Positions 8,520 through 17,688 of a stretch of DNA of 64,000 nt are shown here, piece after piece. Position numbers and translations under genes: made by a program. The stretch is taken from contig NZ_JAEQNC010000004.1 of NCBI RefSeq assembly GCF_016722925.1, forward strand, positions 310,001-374,000. Direction: 5' to 3'. This stretch comes from Phytoamicus setariae. Its GTDB lineage: Bacteria; Pseudomonadota; Alphaproteobacteria; Rhizobiales; Rhizobiaceae. Under the pieces are notes generated by a model. The model worked only from the letters and a program-made list of their open reading frames with translations. It had not been told where the DNA came from and did no database searches. Each line of letters starts with the position of its first letter. The first letter of the stretch is position 1.

Positions 8520-9464
8520 ATGACCACCTTCAATCAGCCGCTCGGCGGCAATGAAATGCCCCGTTTCGGTGGCCCCGCCACCATGATGCGGCTGCCGACG
8601 CAGGCGACCGCCGAGGGCCTCGATGCCTGCTTCGTCGGCATTCCGCTCGATGTCGGCACCTCCAACCGTCCCGGCACCCGCCTCGGGCCACGGCAGATCC
8701 GGCAGGAATCCTGCATGCTCCGGCCCTACAACATGGCGACGGGTGCGGCGCCTTTCGAGCATCTGCAGGTGGCCGATATCGGCGACGTCGCCATCAACAC
8801 CTTCGATCTCAAGAAGACCGTCGACATCATCACCGAGGCTTATCACAAGATCCTCGCGCACAATTGCATCCCGCTCACCCTCGGCGGCGACCACACGCTG
8901 ACCTACCCGATCCTCAGGGCGATCGCCAAGAAGCACGGCCCGGTGGCACTGATCCATGTCGATGCCCATGCCGACATCAACGACGAAATGTTCGGCGAAA
9001 AGATCGCCCATGGCACGCCGTTCCGTCGCGCGTTCGACGACGGCCTGCTCAACAACGACAAGGTGTTCCAGATCGGCCTGCGTGGCACCGGCTATTCACC
9101 AGAGGACTTCAACTGGGCCCGGTCCCAGGGCTGGACGGTGATCCAGGCGGAAGAGTGCTGGGGCAAGTCGCTGAAACCGATGATCGACGACATCCGCGCC
9201 AAGATCGGCGACACGCCCGTCTACCTGACCTACGACATCGACAGCCTTGATCCGGCATTTGCGCCCGGTACCGGCACGGTCGAGATCGGCGGCCTGACGA
9301 CCTGGCAGGCGCTGGAAATCATTCGCGGCTGCGCCGGGCTCAACCTCGTCGGCTGCGATCTGGTGGAAGTATCGCCGCCGTTCGATCCCTCGGGCAATAC
9401 CGCACTGATCGGCGCCAACCTGTTGTACGAAATGCTCTGCGTGCTGCCAGGCGTGAAGCGTTAG
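8520..9464 (+). CDS. gbuA: Ureohydrolase, guanidinobutyrase/agmatinase type
   Basis: A 314-residue arginase-superfamily enzyme. The binuclear Mn ligands are visible: H125 (GGDHT), D148, H150 and D152 (DAHAD), and D239 and D241 (YDIDSLDP). The N-terminus (QPLGGNEMPRFGG) and the Met-Ala-Thr-Gly-Ala-Ala-Pro-Phe segment match my recollection of Pseudomonas GbuA, so hydrolysis of 4-guanidinobutyrate to GABA and urea is the favoured activity; agmatine is the alternative. ATG 8520 follows GAAGGA; the frame continues upstream only into the repeat element. With the upstream decarboxylase and importer it forms a compact guanidino-acid pathway. Confidence 0.88.
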   Translation: MTTFNQPLGGNEMPRFGGPATMMRLPTQATAEGLDACFVGIPLDVGTSNRPGTRLGPRQIRQESCMLRPYNMATGAAPFEHLQVADIGDVAINTFDLKKTVDIITEAYHKILAHNCIPLTLGGDHTLTYPILRAIAKKHGPVALIHVDAHADINDEMFGEKIAHGTPFRRAFDDGLLNNDKVFQIGLRGTGYSPEDFNWARSQGWTVIQAEECWGKSLKPMIDDIRAKIGDTPVYLTYDIDSLDPAFAPGTGTVEIGGLTTWQALEIIRGCAGLNLVGCDLVEVSPPFDPSGNTALIGANLLYEMLCVLPGVKR

Positions 9465-9589
9465 CCATTGTGCTGGGGATCCCGGATGGGAGATCCCTGG
9501 CATTTTCCGCCCTCGCAATCATCACGGCCTGATTGCAGACGGTGATTAATGTCGCTATTCTCTCCGCGAAATAGTGGAGAAAAATCAAG

Positions 9590-9751
9590 ATGAAGACACT
9601 GCCCGTCTTGCTGTCGTGCCTTGCAGCTATTGCAATCCTGCTTTCGAGCTGCGTCGGCGGCCGAACAGCCGCAGACGATGAGAAGCATCCCGACTCATGG
9701 AAGCGGAAAGAGTCGCGCTACAATTCGCGTCACAACGGCACGCAATACTAG
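9590..9751 (+). CDS. Small putative lipoprotein (53 aa)
   Basis: ATG 9590 opens a 53-codon frame ending at TAG 9749-9751. It has a short basic start (MKT), a hydrophobic stretch and a lipobox (LLSSC), so it should be cleaved and lipidated at the Cys near residue 21. The mature part is about 33 residues, hydrophilic and rich in Lys, Arg, Asn and His. A GGAG-type ribosome-binding site lies about 12 bases upstream. It ends 2 bases before the converging TetR gene. Its function is unknown. Confidence 0.6.
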   Translation: MKTLPVLLSCLAAIAILLSSCVGGRTAADDEKHPDSWKRKESRYNSRHNGTQY

Positions 9752-9753
9752 GG

Positions 9754-10413
9754 TCAGTCCGTTATCGCTCCATGTTTGCCGAAATGTTTCGGGAAGAAGG
9801 CCATGGCCAGTTGGAACATGGCCTTCAGCGCTTCACCAACCGGATAGGGCTCGACGGTGTTCATCAATTCGAGCCATAACCCTTCGAGCGACACGCGCAC
9901 AACGCGCGAAACAGCCTCGACATCGCATGGGTAGCCGCCCTCCTGGATCAGTTCTGAGCAGAGCCTCCTGACGGTTGCCGCATATTCGACATCGAAATCG
10001 GCGCCGTGCTCACGATATATAGGTCTGCTCTGGATCTCGCCCCACAGCGCCGACCAGGCACCCAGCCGCTCTGGATTGCAGATCGAATCGACGAAGTCCG
10101 CACGCATCAGCGCCTCGAGTTGCGCCGCCGGACGTGCCGGCGCCTGCGCCAGCGACTGCGTCCAGTTGTCCCGATATTCCCTGGCAAGGTAAATCAACGT
10201 TTCGGTGAGCAGCTTCTCCTTCGTCTCGAAATGGAAAATGATCAACCCATGCGACAGGCCTGCGGTCTGGGCGACTTCGGTCAGCGTCGTTCGCGCATAG
10301 CCGTTGCGCGCCAGCGTCGCGATCGTCGCCTCGATGAACTGCTGGCGCCGCATCTCGCGACTGGCCTTTCGGGAACCCGCCTCAGGGCGCGTGATTTTAT
10401 TGGCAGCAGTCAT
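9754..10413 (-). CDS. TetR family transcriptional regulator (BetI-like)
   Basis: A 219-residue protein with an N-terminal TetR helix-turn-helix (about residues 20-70: RRQQFIEATIATLARNGYAR, then TTLTEVAQTAGLSHGLIIFHF) and a C-terminal ligand-binding domain resembling BetI, the choline-sensing repressor. ATG 10413 starts the frame. It is divergent from the Rieske oxygenase across 314 bp containing a good palindrome, so it probably represses that gene cluster and itself in the absence of a quaternary-amine-like inducer. BetI resemblance is family-level; no bet genes are present. Confidence 0.87.
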   Translation of the reverse strand: MTAANKITRPEAGSRKASREMRRQQFIEATIATLARNGYARTTLTEVAQTAGLSHGLIIFHFETKEKLLTETLIYLAREYRDNWTQSLAQAPARPAAQLEALMRADFVDSICNPERLGAWSALWGEIQSRPIYREHGADFDVEYAATVRRLCSELIQEGGYPCDVEAVSRVVRVSLEGLWLELMNTVEPYPVGEALKAMFQLAMAFFPKHFGKHGAITD

Positions 10414-10727
10414 TGGCGAGCCCCGTGGTTATGCGCCTTCAATCCCTTGCATGGACGCAAGCTCGATGAAAAGCAGAATCTGCCCGCCCACACAATTATA
10501 CTGATTGACAGTTCAGTCAAAATGCAAAAAACTGACCTTGTAATCACGTCTGGCGCTGCTAGGCTGAACATGCCTTCAGGGCTGACCGAACAAAAAGAAC
10601 GGGAACACTAGATGCCATCACCGGGACGCGATTTGCGATTTGGTGTGCTTGAGGAGTGCCGGATGGCCTCACGAGCAAGCTTCTGCCTTTCCCGCTTTGG
10701 CGCGATGCGCTAACCGGGGTGGCTGAC
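10414..10727. promoter_or_regulatory. 314-bp divergent control region between tetR and the Rieske oxygenase
   Basis: No convincing gene is present. The AT-rich part near 10490-10530 carries the palindrome annotated at 10505-10520. The remainder has only chance short frames; the Rieske frame is open from GTG 10656 but without a well-placed ribosome-binding site. Confidence 0.5.
10505..10520. promoter_or_regulatory. Candidate TetR/BetI-type operator
   Basis: TTGACAGTTCAGTCAA has inverted TTGAC and GTCAA arms around a 6-base centre, and TTGACA could double as a -35 element. It lies about 90 bp upstream of the tetR start and 210 bp upstream of the Rieske gene, a natural position for a shared repressor site. 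Confidence 0.5.
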
Positions 10728-11873
10728 ATGAACCAGATGCACATGCCCGATACCGCCTCCCCGCTTCTGGATCATTGCCCACCGACACTCCCCGCCGAAT
10801 GCTATTTCGATCCTGACTGGTTCGCGTGCGAGCAAAAACTGATCTGGTCCCGGCAATGGGTCTACGTCGGCCGCTTCAACGACCTGCCCGAAATGACGAT
10901 GCGCCGCATATCGGTTGCCGGCGAAAACCTGATCCTGATCCGCGACCGCGACGACAACGTCACCTGCTTTCACAACACCTGCCGGCATCGGGGATCGGAG
11001 CTCTGCACCGCCCAACAGAAGCAGCTATCCTCCAAGCTGATTTCCTGTCCGTACCATCAGTGGAGCTATGGATTTGACGGGCGTCTGGTCAGCACGCCGT
11101 TCATCTCGCTCACCGACGATTTCCGCAAGGAGGATCATGGCCTGTTCCGGGTCGCGGTGAAACTCTGGAATGGCTTCCTTTATGTTTGCCTCGCCGATGA
11201 TCCTCCGGATTTTGATGCCGCGCCGGACCTGGGTCCCCATGCCTTCGACAATTGGCCGATGGCTCGCCTCGTCACCGGCCACGTCATGACCAAGGAACTC
11301 GCCTGCAACTGGAAGATCTTCTGGGAGAACTACAACGAATGCCTGCACTGTCCCGGCATCCACCCCGAGCTTTCAGACATGGTGCCTATCTATTCCAGGG
11401 GCTACATGGCGCCGAACGAAGCCCCGGGATGGACGCCCGAGGCCAATCATGACCAGCACGTCCTGAAGCAAGGCGCCCGCACGTGGTCGATGAATGGTCA
11501 AACCTGCGGCCCTGAATTTGAAGGGCTGACCAACGCCGAGCGTGCTGCTGGTCAAACGTTCGTAACCCTGCTGCCGACGATGTTTGTCGTCGCCCATGTC
11601 GATTACGTCAGGACGGTTGCGCTGCGGCCGCTTGGCCCCGAGCGCACCGAACTTCGAGCCGAATGGCTGTTCTCCCCCGAGACCCTTGCCCAACCGGATT
11701 TCGATCTCGCCAACGTCGTCGATTTCGCCACGACGGTCATGCTGCAGGACGGAGACGCCTGCGAAATGAACCAGCGTGGCCTACGGAGCTCAAAGTATCG
11801 CCAAGGCCGGCTGATGCCGCAGGAGTTCGACGTCTTCCGCTTTCAGCAATGGATCCGGGAGCAGATGAAATAA
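10728..11873 (+). CDS. Rieske non-haem iron oxygenase, alpha subunit (GbcA-like)
   Basis: A 381-residue oxygenase component. The Rieske [2Fe-2S] ligands are C85-x-H87 and C107-x2-H110. The mononuclear iron motif is ENYNECLHCPGIH with H207 and H212, plus a later Asp in LQDGDACEMN. The ENY-x-EC-x-HC form is typical of the group containing glycine-betaine, carnitine and stachydrine oxygenases. ATG 10728 is preferred, preceded by GGGGTGG. No reductase gene lies in the window, so electrons must come from an enzyme encoded elsewhere. With the BetI-like regulator upstream and a polyamine-class importer downstream, the substrate is probably an N-methylated amine or betaine; this is inference. Confidence 0.85.
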   Translation: MNQMHMPDTASPLLDHCPPTLPAECYFDPDWFACEQKLIWSRQWVYVGRFNDLPEMTMRRISVAGENLILIRDRDDNVTCFHNTCRHRGSELCTAQQKQLSSKLISCPYHQWSYGFDGRLVSTPFISLTDDFRKEDHGLFRVAVKLWNGFLYVCLADDPPDFDAAPDLGPHAFDNWPMARLVTGHVMTKELACNWKIFWENYNECLHCPGIHPELSDMVPIYSRGYMAPNEAPGWTPEANHDQHVLKQGARTWSMNGQTCGPEFEGLTNAERAAGQTFVTLLPTMFVVAHVDYVRTVALRPLGPERTELRAEWLFSPETLAQPDFDLANVVDFATTVMLQDGDACEMNQRGLRSSKYRQGRLMPQEFDVFRFQQWIREQMK

Positions 11874-11946
11874 CAAGAAGAAGGCGCCGTGCTTGCCGGC
11901 GTCCGCATGAAGTCAGGGACGACAAAAACAAAAAAGGGAACATATC

Positions 11947-13050
11947 ATGCCACTTCTGAATAGACGCACCGTACTCACGCTCATGGGCGGCACTGTGCTC
12001 GCGGCTCCTTTCGTCAAGCGCGCACGCGCCGAAGGGACGCTGGCCGTCTACAACTGGGCCGATTACATCGGCGAGACCACGGTCGAGGATTTCCAGAGCG
12101 CCACGGGTATTCCCGTCACCTATGACCTCTATGCCTCTGCAGAAGAAATGCAGGCCAAGATGCTGGCCGGCGCCACCGGCTACGACGTGGTGGTGCAATC
12201 GGGCCTCGGCATGCCGAACCTTCTCAAGGCGAACATCTACGAAAAGCTCGACCGATCCAAGCTGCCGAACTGGAAAAACCTCGATCCCGCCATCCTGAAG
12301 ATCCTCGAGAGCTGGGATCCCGGCAACCTTTATGGCGTCCCCTACATGTGGGGTTCGGTCGGCATGAGCTACAACGTCGACATGGTCAAGGAACGGCTGC
12401 CGAATGCTGACCTTGAATCGCTGGACGTCATCCTCAAACCGGAAAATGCCGAAAAGCTGGCCGATTGCGGCATCTCGATCCTCGATAGTCCGACGGACTT
12501 CCTGTTCATGGTGCTGAAGTATATCGGCAAGAACCCCGACACGGCCACCGAAGCCGACTTCAGAGCGGCCGCCGAGGTCCTCAAGCCGGTCCGCAAATAC
12601 ATCAAGACCTTTGACAACGCCAATTACCTCAACGCGATCCCCAACAAGGAACTCTGCGCCATCAACAACTGGTCGGGCGACTACGCCACCGCGCAGACCC
12701 GCGCCAAGGAGGCTGGCGTCGAGATCAATCTCGCCTATTACGTCCCGAAGACAGGCGCGCCCGCATGGGTCGACAATGTGTGCATTCCGAGCGATTCCGC
12801 CAACAAGGACAATGCCCACGCATTCATCAACTACCTGATGGACCCCGAAGTCATCGCCAAATGCTCGAACTTCACCAACTACGCCAACGGCAACCTCGCC
12901 TCGAAGCCATTCCTCGACAAGGCGATCATCGATAATCCGGCAGTCTATCCCGATGCCGAGACGATGAGCCGCCTCTATGCGCCCAAGGCGCCAACCGAGG
13001 AACAGGAGCGCATCTTCACCCGTGTCTGGACGGACATCAAGTCCGGCTGA
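11947..13050 (+). CDS. Spermidine/putrescine-class ABC substrate-binding protein (PotF-like)
   Basis: A 367-residue periplasmic protein. A Tat/Sec-type signal occupies about residues 1-28 (NRRTVLTLMGGTVLAAPFVK), with cleavage likely after ARA. The mature protein opens with Leu-Ala-Val-Tyr-Asn-Trp-Ala-Asp-Tyr-Ile, the classic PotD/PotF first strand, and conserves the Tyr-Met-Trp-Gly segment of the ligand pocket region. It is first in a PotF-G-H-I-like set that follows the oxygenase gene by 73 bases. The real substrate may be an amine other than putrescine, given the oxygenase and amidohydrolase flanking the transporter. Confidence 0.9.
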   Translation: MPLLNRRTVLTLMGGTVLAAPFVKRARAEGTLAVYNWADYIGETTVEDFQSATGIPVTYDLYASAEEMQAKMLAGATGYDVVVQSGLGMPNLLKANIYEKLDRSKLPNWKNLDPAILKILESWDPGNLYGVPYMWGSVGMSYNVDMVKERLPNADLESLDVILKPENAEKLADCGISILDSPTDFLFMVLKYIGKNPDTATEADFRAAAEVLKPVRKYIKTFDNANYLNAIPNKELCAINNWSGDYATAQTRAKEAGVEINLAYYVPKTGAPAWVDNVCIPSDSANKDNAHAFINYLMDPEVIAKCSNFTNYANGNLASKPFLDKAIIDNPAVYPDAETMSRLYAPKAPTEEQERIFTRVWTDIKSG

Positions 13051-13074
13051 TCCAGCTTTCAAGCGAGGTGAAAA

Positions 13075-14235
13075 ATGAACGTCATTGCTCCTTCGAAGAC
13101 CGGCAAATCCAGCACTAGCCCGGCGCCGGACACCAATCCAGCCTCCTCCTTCGTCAAGATCGACAAGGTCACCAAATCCTTTGCCGGCATTGTCGCCGTC
13201 AACGAAGTCAGCATCGATATTGCCAAGGGCGAGCTTTTCGCCCTGCTCGGCGGCTCGGGTTGCGGCAAGACTACCCTTCTTCGCATGCTGGCCGGCTTCG
13301 AGACGCCGACCAGCGGTCACATCCTGATAGATGGCAGGGACATGACCGACGTGCCGCCCTACGAGCGCCCCGTCAACATGATGTTTCAATCCTATGCGCT
13401 CTTCCCCCATATGACGGTCGAAAAGAACGTCGCCTATGGCCTCAAGCACGAGCAGATGACGGATGCGCAACGAAAGGACCGGGTCAGGCAGATGCTTGAC
13501 CTGGTCCAGCTCTCCGAACTCGGCCACCGCAAGCCGCACCAGATCTCCGGCGGACAGCGCCAGCGTGTCGCACTCGCCCGCTCACTGGCAAAGAGTCCCA
13601 AGGTGCTGCTGCTCGACGAGCCGCTGGGCGCGCTCGACAAGAAGCTTCGCGAACACACTCAGTTCGAGATTGCCAACATCCAGCACAAGACCGGCATCAC
13701 CTTCGTCGTCGTCACCCACGACCAGGAAGAGGCGATGACGCTCGCAACCCGCATCGCAGTCATGGACAAAGGCGTTGTCCGCCAGATCGGCTCGGCAACC
13801 GAGGTCTACGAATACCCCAACAGCCGGTTCGTTGCGGGCTTCATCGGCTCCATCAATCTGTTCGACGGCGAGGTGCTATCGGTCATCGAAAACATGGCGA
13901 CCGTGCGGGTACCGGCGCTGGGCGTCGATGTCACCGGCGTGGCACCGCGCCACATCGCCACCGGCCAGAAGATTTCCGCAGCCATCCGCCCGGAAAAGAT
14001 CCACATTTCGCGCGAAGCCCCACCGACATCAAGCAATGTCGTACAAGGCACGGTCGATGACCTCGGCTATTTCGGCAAGGATTCGCTCTACCGCATCCGG
14101 CTGGATACCGGCACCGTGCTGGCCGTCAATTCGGTCAACGCCCGTAGGCGCCCTGAAAACGAACGTGTCGCGCAATGGGAAGACAGGGTTTGGCTGGCCT
14201 TCGACCCCACGTCCGTCATTCTCCTGAAGGATTGA
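13075..14235 (+). CDS. Polyamine-class ABC transporter ATP-binding protein (PotG-like)
   Basis: A 386-residue ATPase with Walker A at residues 59-67 (GGSGCGKTT), signature ISGGQRQR, Walker B LLLDEP, and a TOBE domain at the C-terminus. It starts 24 bases after the binding protein behind GAGGTG. It powers the permease pair that follows; its stop and the next start are 2 bases apart, showing tight operon organisation. Confidence 0.93.
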   Translation: MNVIAPSKTGKSSTSPAPDTNPASSFVKIDKVTKSFAGIVAVNEVSIDIAKGELFALLGGSGCGKTTLLRMLAGFETPTSGHILIDGRDMTDVPPYERPVNMMFQSYALFPHMTVEKNVAYGLKHEQMTDAQRKDRVRQMLDLVQLSELGHRKPHQISGGQRQRVALARSLAKSPKVLLLDEPLGALDKKLREHTQFEIANIQHKTGITFVVVTHDQEEAMTLATRIAVMDKGVVRQIGSATEVYEYPNSRFVAGFIGSINLFDGEVLSVIENMATVRVPALGVDVTGVAPRHIATGQKISAAIRPEKIHISREAPPTSSNVVQGTVDDLGYFGKDSLYRIRLDTGTVLAVNSVNARRRPENERVAQWEDRVWLAFDPTSVILLKD

Positions 14236-14237
14236 TC

Positions 14238-15200
14238 ATGGCGACCATCGAGCAATCCCCGAGCGTCGCGCCGCTGGGCGAGACCGGTATCAGGCACTGG
14301 TTCAACCGGGTTGGCTGGCGGCAGACCATCATCGCCACGCCTTACATATGGTTGTTCTTCTTCTTCTTCGTGCCGTTCCTGATCATCTTTGCCATCAGCC
14401 TGGCGAAGACCGCGCCCACATCGCCACCGTTCCAGTACCAGGCGGAGTGGCCCTACATCTATCTCGACGGCTACCAGAGGCTTTTCACCGACAGCCTCTA
14501 TATCAGGTCCTACCTGATTTCGGTCTACAATGCCGGTATCGCCACCGTACTTTGCCTGCTGATCGGTTATCCGATGGCCCTGGCGCTGACGCGGATCAGC
14601 CGCACATGGCGGAACTTTTTCCTGATCCTTGTGATCCTGCCCTTCTGGACGTCCTTCCTGCTTCGCGTTTATGCCTGGATCGGACTTTTCGGCTCCAACA
14701 GCTGGTTCAACAAGGGACTGACCTCTATCTACAATGTCGTCGTGCCCTCGCAATGGGCGCTCACCAGCATTCCCATGATGAACACGAACTTCGCCGTGGT
14801 GCTGGTGATGGTCTATTCCTACCTGCCGTTCATGATCCTGCCGCTCTATGCGAACCTGGAGAAGCTGGACCTGACCCTCAACGAGGCGGCGATGGATCTC
14901 GGTTCCCGGCCCTCGCAGGTGTTCCGCGACGTAACCTTGCCACTGTCGATTCCCGGCATCATCGCCGGGGGGCTGCTCGTCTTCATTCCGGCCTGCGGCG
15001 AGATGATCATCCCGGGCTTGGTTGGCAATGCCTATGACCCGATGATCGGTCGCGTCATTTCTGACGAATTCTCCTCGGCGCGCGACTGGCCGATGGCCTC
15101 GGCCGTTGCCGTGGCGCTGCTGATGCTGCTCGTCCTGCCGATGATGGCCTACAACCATTTCGATGCGCGGGCGCAGGCTGGAAGCGAGGGCCGCAAATGA
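14238..15200 (+). CDS. Polyamine-class ABC transporter permease (PotH-like)
   Basis: A 320-residue membrane protein with about six transmembrane segments and an EAA loop (EAAMDLGSRPSQVFRDVTLP). ATG 14238 lies 2 bases after the ATPase stop and has AAGGA just upstream; an in-frame earlier ATG at 14175 inside the ATPase gene is not favoured. The C-terminus overlaps the start of the next permease by 4 bases (ATGA), implying coupled translation. Confidence 0.92.
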   Translation: MATIEQSPSVAPLGETGIRHWFNRVGWRQTIIATPYIWLFFFFFVPFLIIFAISLAKTAPTSPPFQYQAEWPYIYLDGYQRLFTDSLYIRSYLISVYNAGIATVLCLLIGYPMALALTRISRTWRNFFLILVILPFWTSFLLRVYAWIGLFGSNSWFNKGLTSIYNVVVPSQWALTSIPMMNTNFAVVLVMVYSYLPFMILPLYANLEKLDLTLNEAAMDLGSRPSQVFRDVTLPLSIPGIIAGGLLVFIPACGEMIIPGLVGNAYDPMIGRVISDEFSSARDWPMASAVAVALLMLLVLPMMAYNHFDARAQAGSEGRK

Positions 15201-16036
15201 ACCGGCGCCCCGCCTTCCTGCTGACCTGCCTTTGGCTTGGCCTAGCCTTCTTCTACATCCCGATCTTCTCGATGATCGTCTATTCCTTCAACAAGTCGCG
15301 GCTGGTAACCGTCTGGGGCGGCTTCTCGACGCAATGGTACGGAAAGCTTTTCGCCAACAACCAGATCATCGATGCAGCTCTTTTGTCTCTGAAGATCGCA
15401 CTGGTCAGCGCCACCTTCGCTACCATCCTCGGTACGATGGCTGGCATCGCGCTCGCCCGCTTCGGTCGTTTCAAGGGTCGCACGGTGTTTTCCGGTTTCG
15501 TCACCGCGCCGCTGATCCTGCCGGAGGTGATCACCGGCATTTCGATGCTGATGCTGTTCATCCTGATGGCGCAATGGATCGGCTGGCCGGGCAAGCGCGG
15601 CTTCACCACCATCACGATGGCGCATATCACCTTCTCGATGACCTATGTGACGACCATCGTGCAGTCGCGGCTTTCGAGCATGGACGCTTCCATTGAGGAG
15701 GCCGCACTGGATCTCGGCTCCAAACCCTGGCAGGTGTTGAGGGACGTAACGCTGCCGATCATCTTTCCGGCCATCATGTCCGGCTGGCTGCTGGCGTTTA
15801 CGATCTCGCTCGATGACGTGGTGATCACCAGCTTCACCACCGGACCGGGATCGACCACGCTGCCAATCCTCATCTGGAGCAAGGTGAAGCTGGGCGTTAC
15901 GCCCGACATCAACGCGCTCGCGACCCTGATCATCGTCAGCGTCGGCTTCTGTGTCGCCGTGGCAGGCTTCATCATGAGCCGCGCGGAGCTGCGCAAGCAG
16001 CGCGATTACCATCTGGCAGCCGCAGCGAATGAATAG
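15197..16036 (+). CDS. Polyamine-class ABC transporter permease (PotI-like)
   Basis: A 279-residue membrane protein with about six helices and an EAA loop (EAALDLGSKPWQVLRDVTLP). Its ATG overlaps the stop of the upstream permease (ATGA at 15197-15200). It completes the importer. The YtcJ-type amidohydrolase begins 5 bases after its stop, so hydrolase and transporter are made from one message. Confidence 0.92.
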   Translation: MNRRPAFLLTCLWLGLAFFYIPIFSMIVYSFNKSRLVTVWGGFSTQWYGKLFANNQIIDAALLSLKIALVSATFATILGTMAGIALARFGRFKGRTVFSGFVTAPLILPEVITGISMLMLFILMAQWIGWPGKRGFTTITMAHITFSMTYVTTIVQSRLSSMDASIEEAALDLGSKPWQVLRDVTLPIIFPAIMSGWLLAFTISLDDVVITSFTTGPGSTTLPILIWSKVKLGVTPDINALATLIIVSVGFCVAVAGFIMSRAELRKQRDYHLAAAANE

Positions 16037-16041
16037 CAACA

Positions 16042-17688
16042 ATGGATAGTATTATGCCTACCCCTGACCTGATCCTTTTCAATGCCAATATTGTCACCAT
16101 GGACCCGCTGACACCGAAGGCGCAGGCACTCGCAGTCAAAAACGGGCGTGTCATTGCGCTCGGTGCAGATAAGGAGATCCGTGCGCTTGCGAGTGAGAAC
16201 ACGCGCATCGTTGATGCGGGTGGACGACTGGTTTTGCCAGGCTTTCAGGATACCCATATCCACTTGCAGGACAGCGGTCGCGACTATGCCCAGAACGCAG
16301 GCCTGGACGCGGCACGCACGATCGACGAACTGGTTGCGACGATGAAAACCTTCAGCGAGAGCCATGATGGCACATGGGTCAACGGCGTCGGCTGGTACAC
16401 GGGCATCTTCCATGACGGCAATCTCACGCGGCAGGTGCTGGATCTCGCGGTACCCGACCGCCCCTCCTTCATCCTCGCCTCCGACGGCCACAATGCCTGC
16501 CTGAACTCCCGGGCGTGCGAACTGCTCGGGCTGGTCAGCGGGATCGACGATCCCTTCAACGGCCACTTCGTACGCGATGAAAACGGCGTGCCGACGGGCA
16601 TGCTGCATGAAGACGCGATCAAATGGGCCGAGGCGAAGATGCCGCAGCCGACGGACGAGGATTTCGTCTTCGGCATCAAGTTTGCGCAGTCCCTCGCCAA
16701 TCGCCATGGCATCACCGGCGTGCTCGATGCCTCGGTTCGCGAACGCCATGCCCGCGTCTATTCCGGCATGCAGGAACGTGGCGAGTTGACGGTCCGCGTC
16801 TGCGCCACCGCCCGTGTCGAACCCTACGAAAAGACGGTCGACGCCGTTGCCCGCCTTCAAGCGCTGCGTGCCGCCAATCAGTCCGAGATGTTCACCATAC
16901 ACTCGGCCAAGTTCTTCCTCGACGGCGTGATGGAAAATCGCACCGCTGCAATGATCGAGGACTATTCGGATGCTGCCGGCGGCAATGCGCCGCTGATGTT
17001 TTCGCATCCGCAAATCCTCGAACTGTTCACCGCTTTCGATGCCGCCCGCTTCCAGATCCATGTCCATGTGATCGGCGATTATGCTGTCCGCGCCGCCCTC
17101 GACGGGCTGGAAAAGGCACGATCTGTCAACGGCCGCTGGCCGAGCCTGCACCAGCTGGCGCATATCCAGTGCATCGATCCGTCAGACATTCCTCGGCTCG
17201 CCGAACTGGGCGCCGTGGCCAATGTCCAGGCGCTCTGGGCCCGGCACGAGCCGTCCGTCACCGATATCGCCCTGCCGATCGTCGGCGAGGTGCGCGGCAA
17301 GTGGATGTATGCCTTCCGCTCTCTGATCGACGCCGGCGCACCCTATGCGTTGTCCTCGGATTGGGGCGTATCGACGCTCAACCCCTTCGAAATTATCGAA
17401 ACCGCGATCACCCGCCAGCCGCCGGGCCGGCCGAACACACATCCGGTATTCCTGCCCGAACAGCGGATGACCCGCGAGGAATGCATCAAGGCCTATACGA
17501 TCCATGCCGCCGCAGCGGCCTGGCGCTCAGCCGACACGGGCTCCCTGAGCCTCGGTAAATATGCCGATCTGATTGTGCTCGACCGCGACATTCTCACCTG
17601 CGATGTCTACGATATCGGCGACACCAATGTGCTTCTGACGCTGCTTGGCGGCAGGCAAGTGCATCGGGATGTGGGGTTTGCGGGATAA
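16042..17688 (+). CDS. YtcJ-type metal-dependent amidohydrolase
   Basis: A 548-residue amidohydrolase-superfamily protein of the YtcJ/AepA branch. The metal-binding motif Asp-Thr-His-Ile-His holds H72 and H74, a later His-Val-His segment is in HVHVIGDYAV, and the final Asp is in LSSDWGVSTL. Family members hydrolyse amide or imide bonds in varied small molecules; the substrate here cannot be read from sequence. ATG 16042 is used; ATG 16054 (MPTPDL) is equally possible, since neither has a strong ribosome-binding site. It is the last gene of the importer operon, so it probably acts on the imported compound or its oxygenation product. Confidence 0.87.
   Translation: MDSIMPTPDLILFNANIVTMDPLTPKAQALAVKNGRVIALGADKEIRALASENTRIVDAGGRLVLPGFQDTHIHLQDSGRDYAQNAGLDAARTIDELVATMKTFSESHDGTWVNGVGWYTGIFHDGNLTRQVLDLAVPDRPSFILASDGHNACLNSRACELLGLVSGIDDPFNGHFVRDENGVPTGMLHEDAIKWAEAKMPQPTDEDFVFGIKFAQSLANRHGITGVLDASVRERHARVYSGMQERGELTVRVCATARVEPYEKTVDAVARLQALRAANQSEMFTIHSAKFFLDGVMENRTAAMIEDYSDAAGGNAPLMFSHPQILELFTAFDAARFQIHVHVIGDYAVRAALDGLEKARSVNGRWPSLHQLAHIQCIDPSDIPRLAELGAVANVQALWARHEPSVTDIALPIVGEVRGKWMYAFRSLIDAGAPYALSSDWGVSTLNPFEIIETAITRQPPGRPNTHPVFLPEQRMTREECIKAYTIHAAAAAWRSADTGSLSLGKYADLIVLDRDILTCDVYDIGDTNVLLTLLGGRQVHRDVGFAG

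Noticed and set aside
11737-13539. A 600-codon open frame on the minus strand opposite the PotF/PotG-like genes
   Set aside because: It mirrors well-conserved transporter genes, lacks a ribosome-binding site and shows no recognisable domain.
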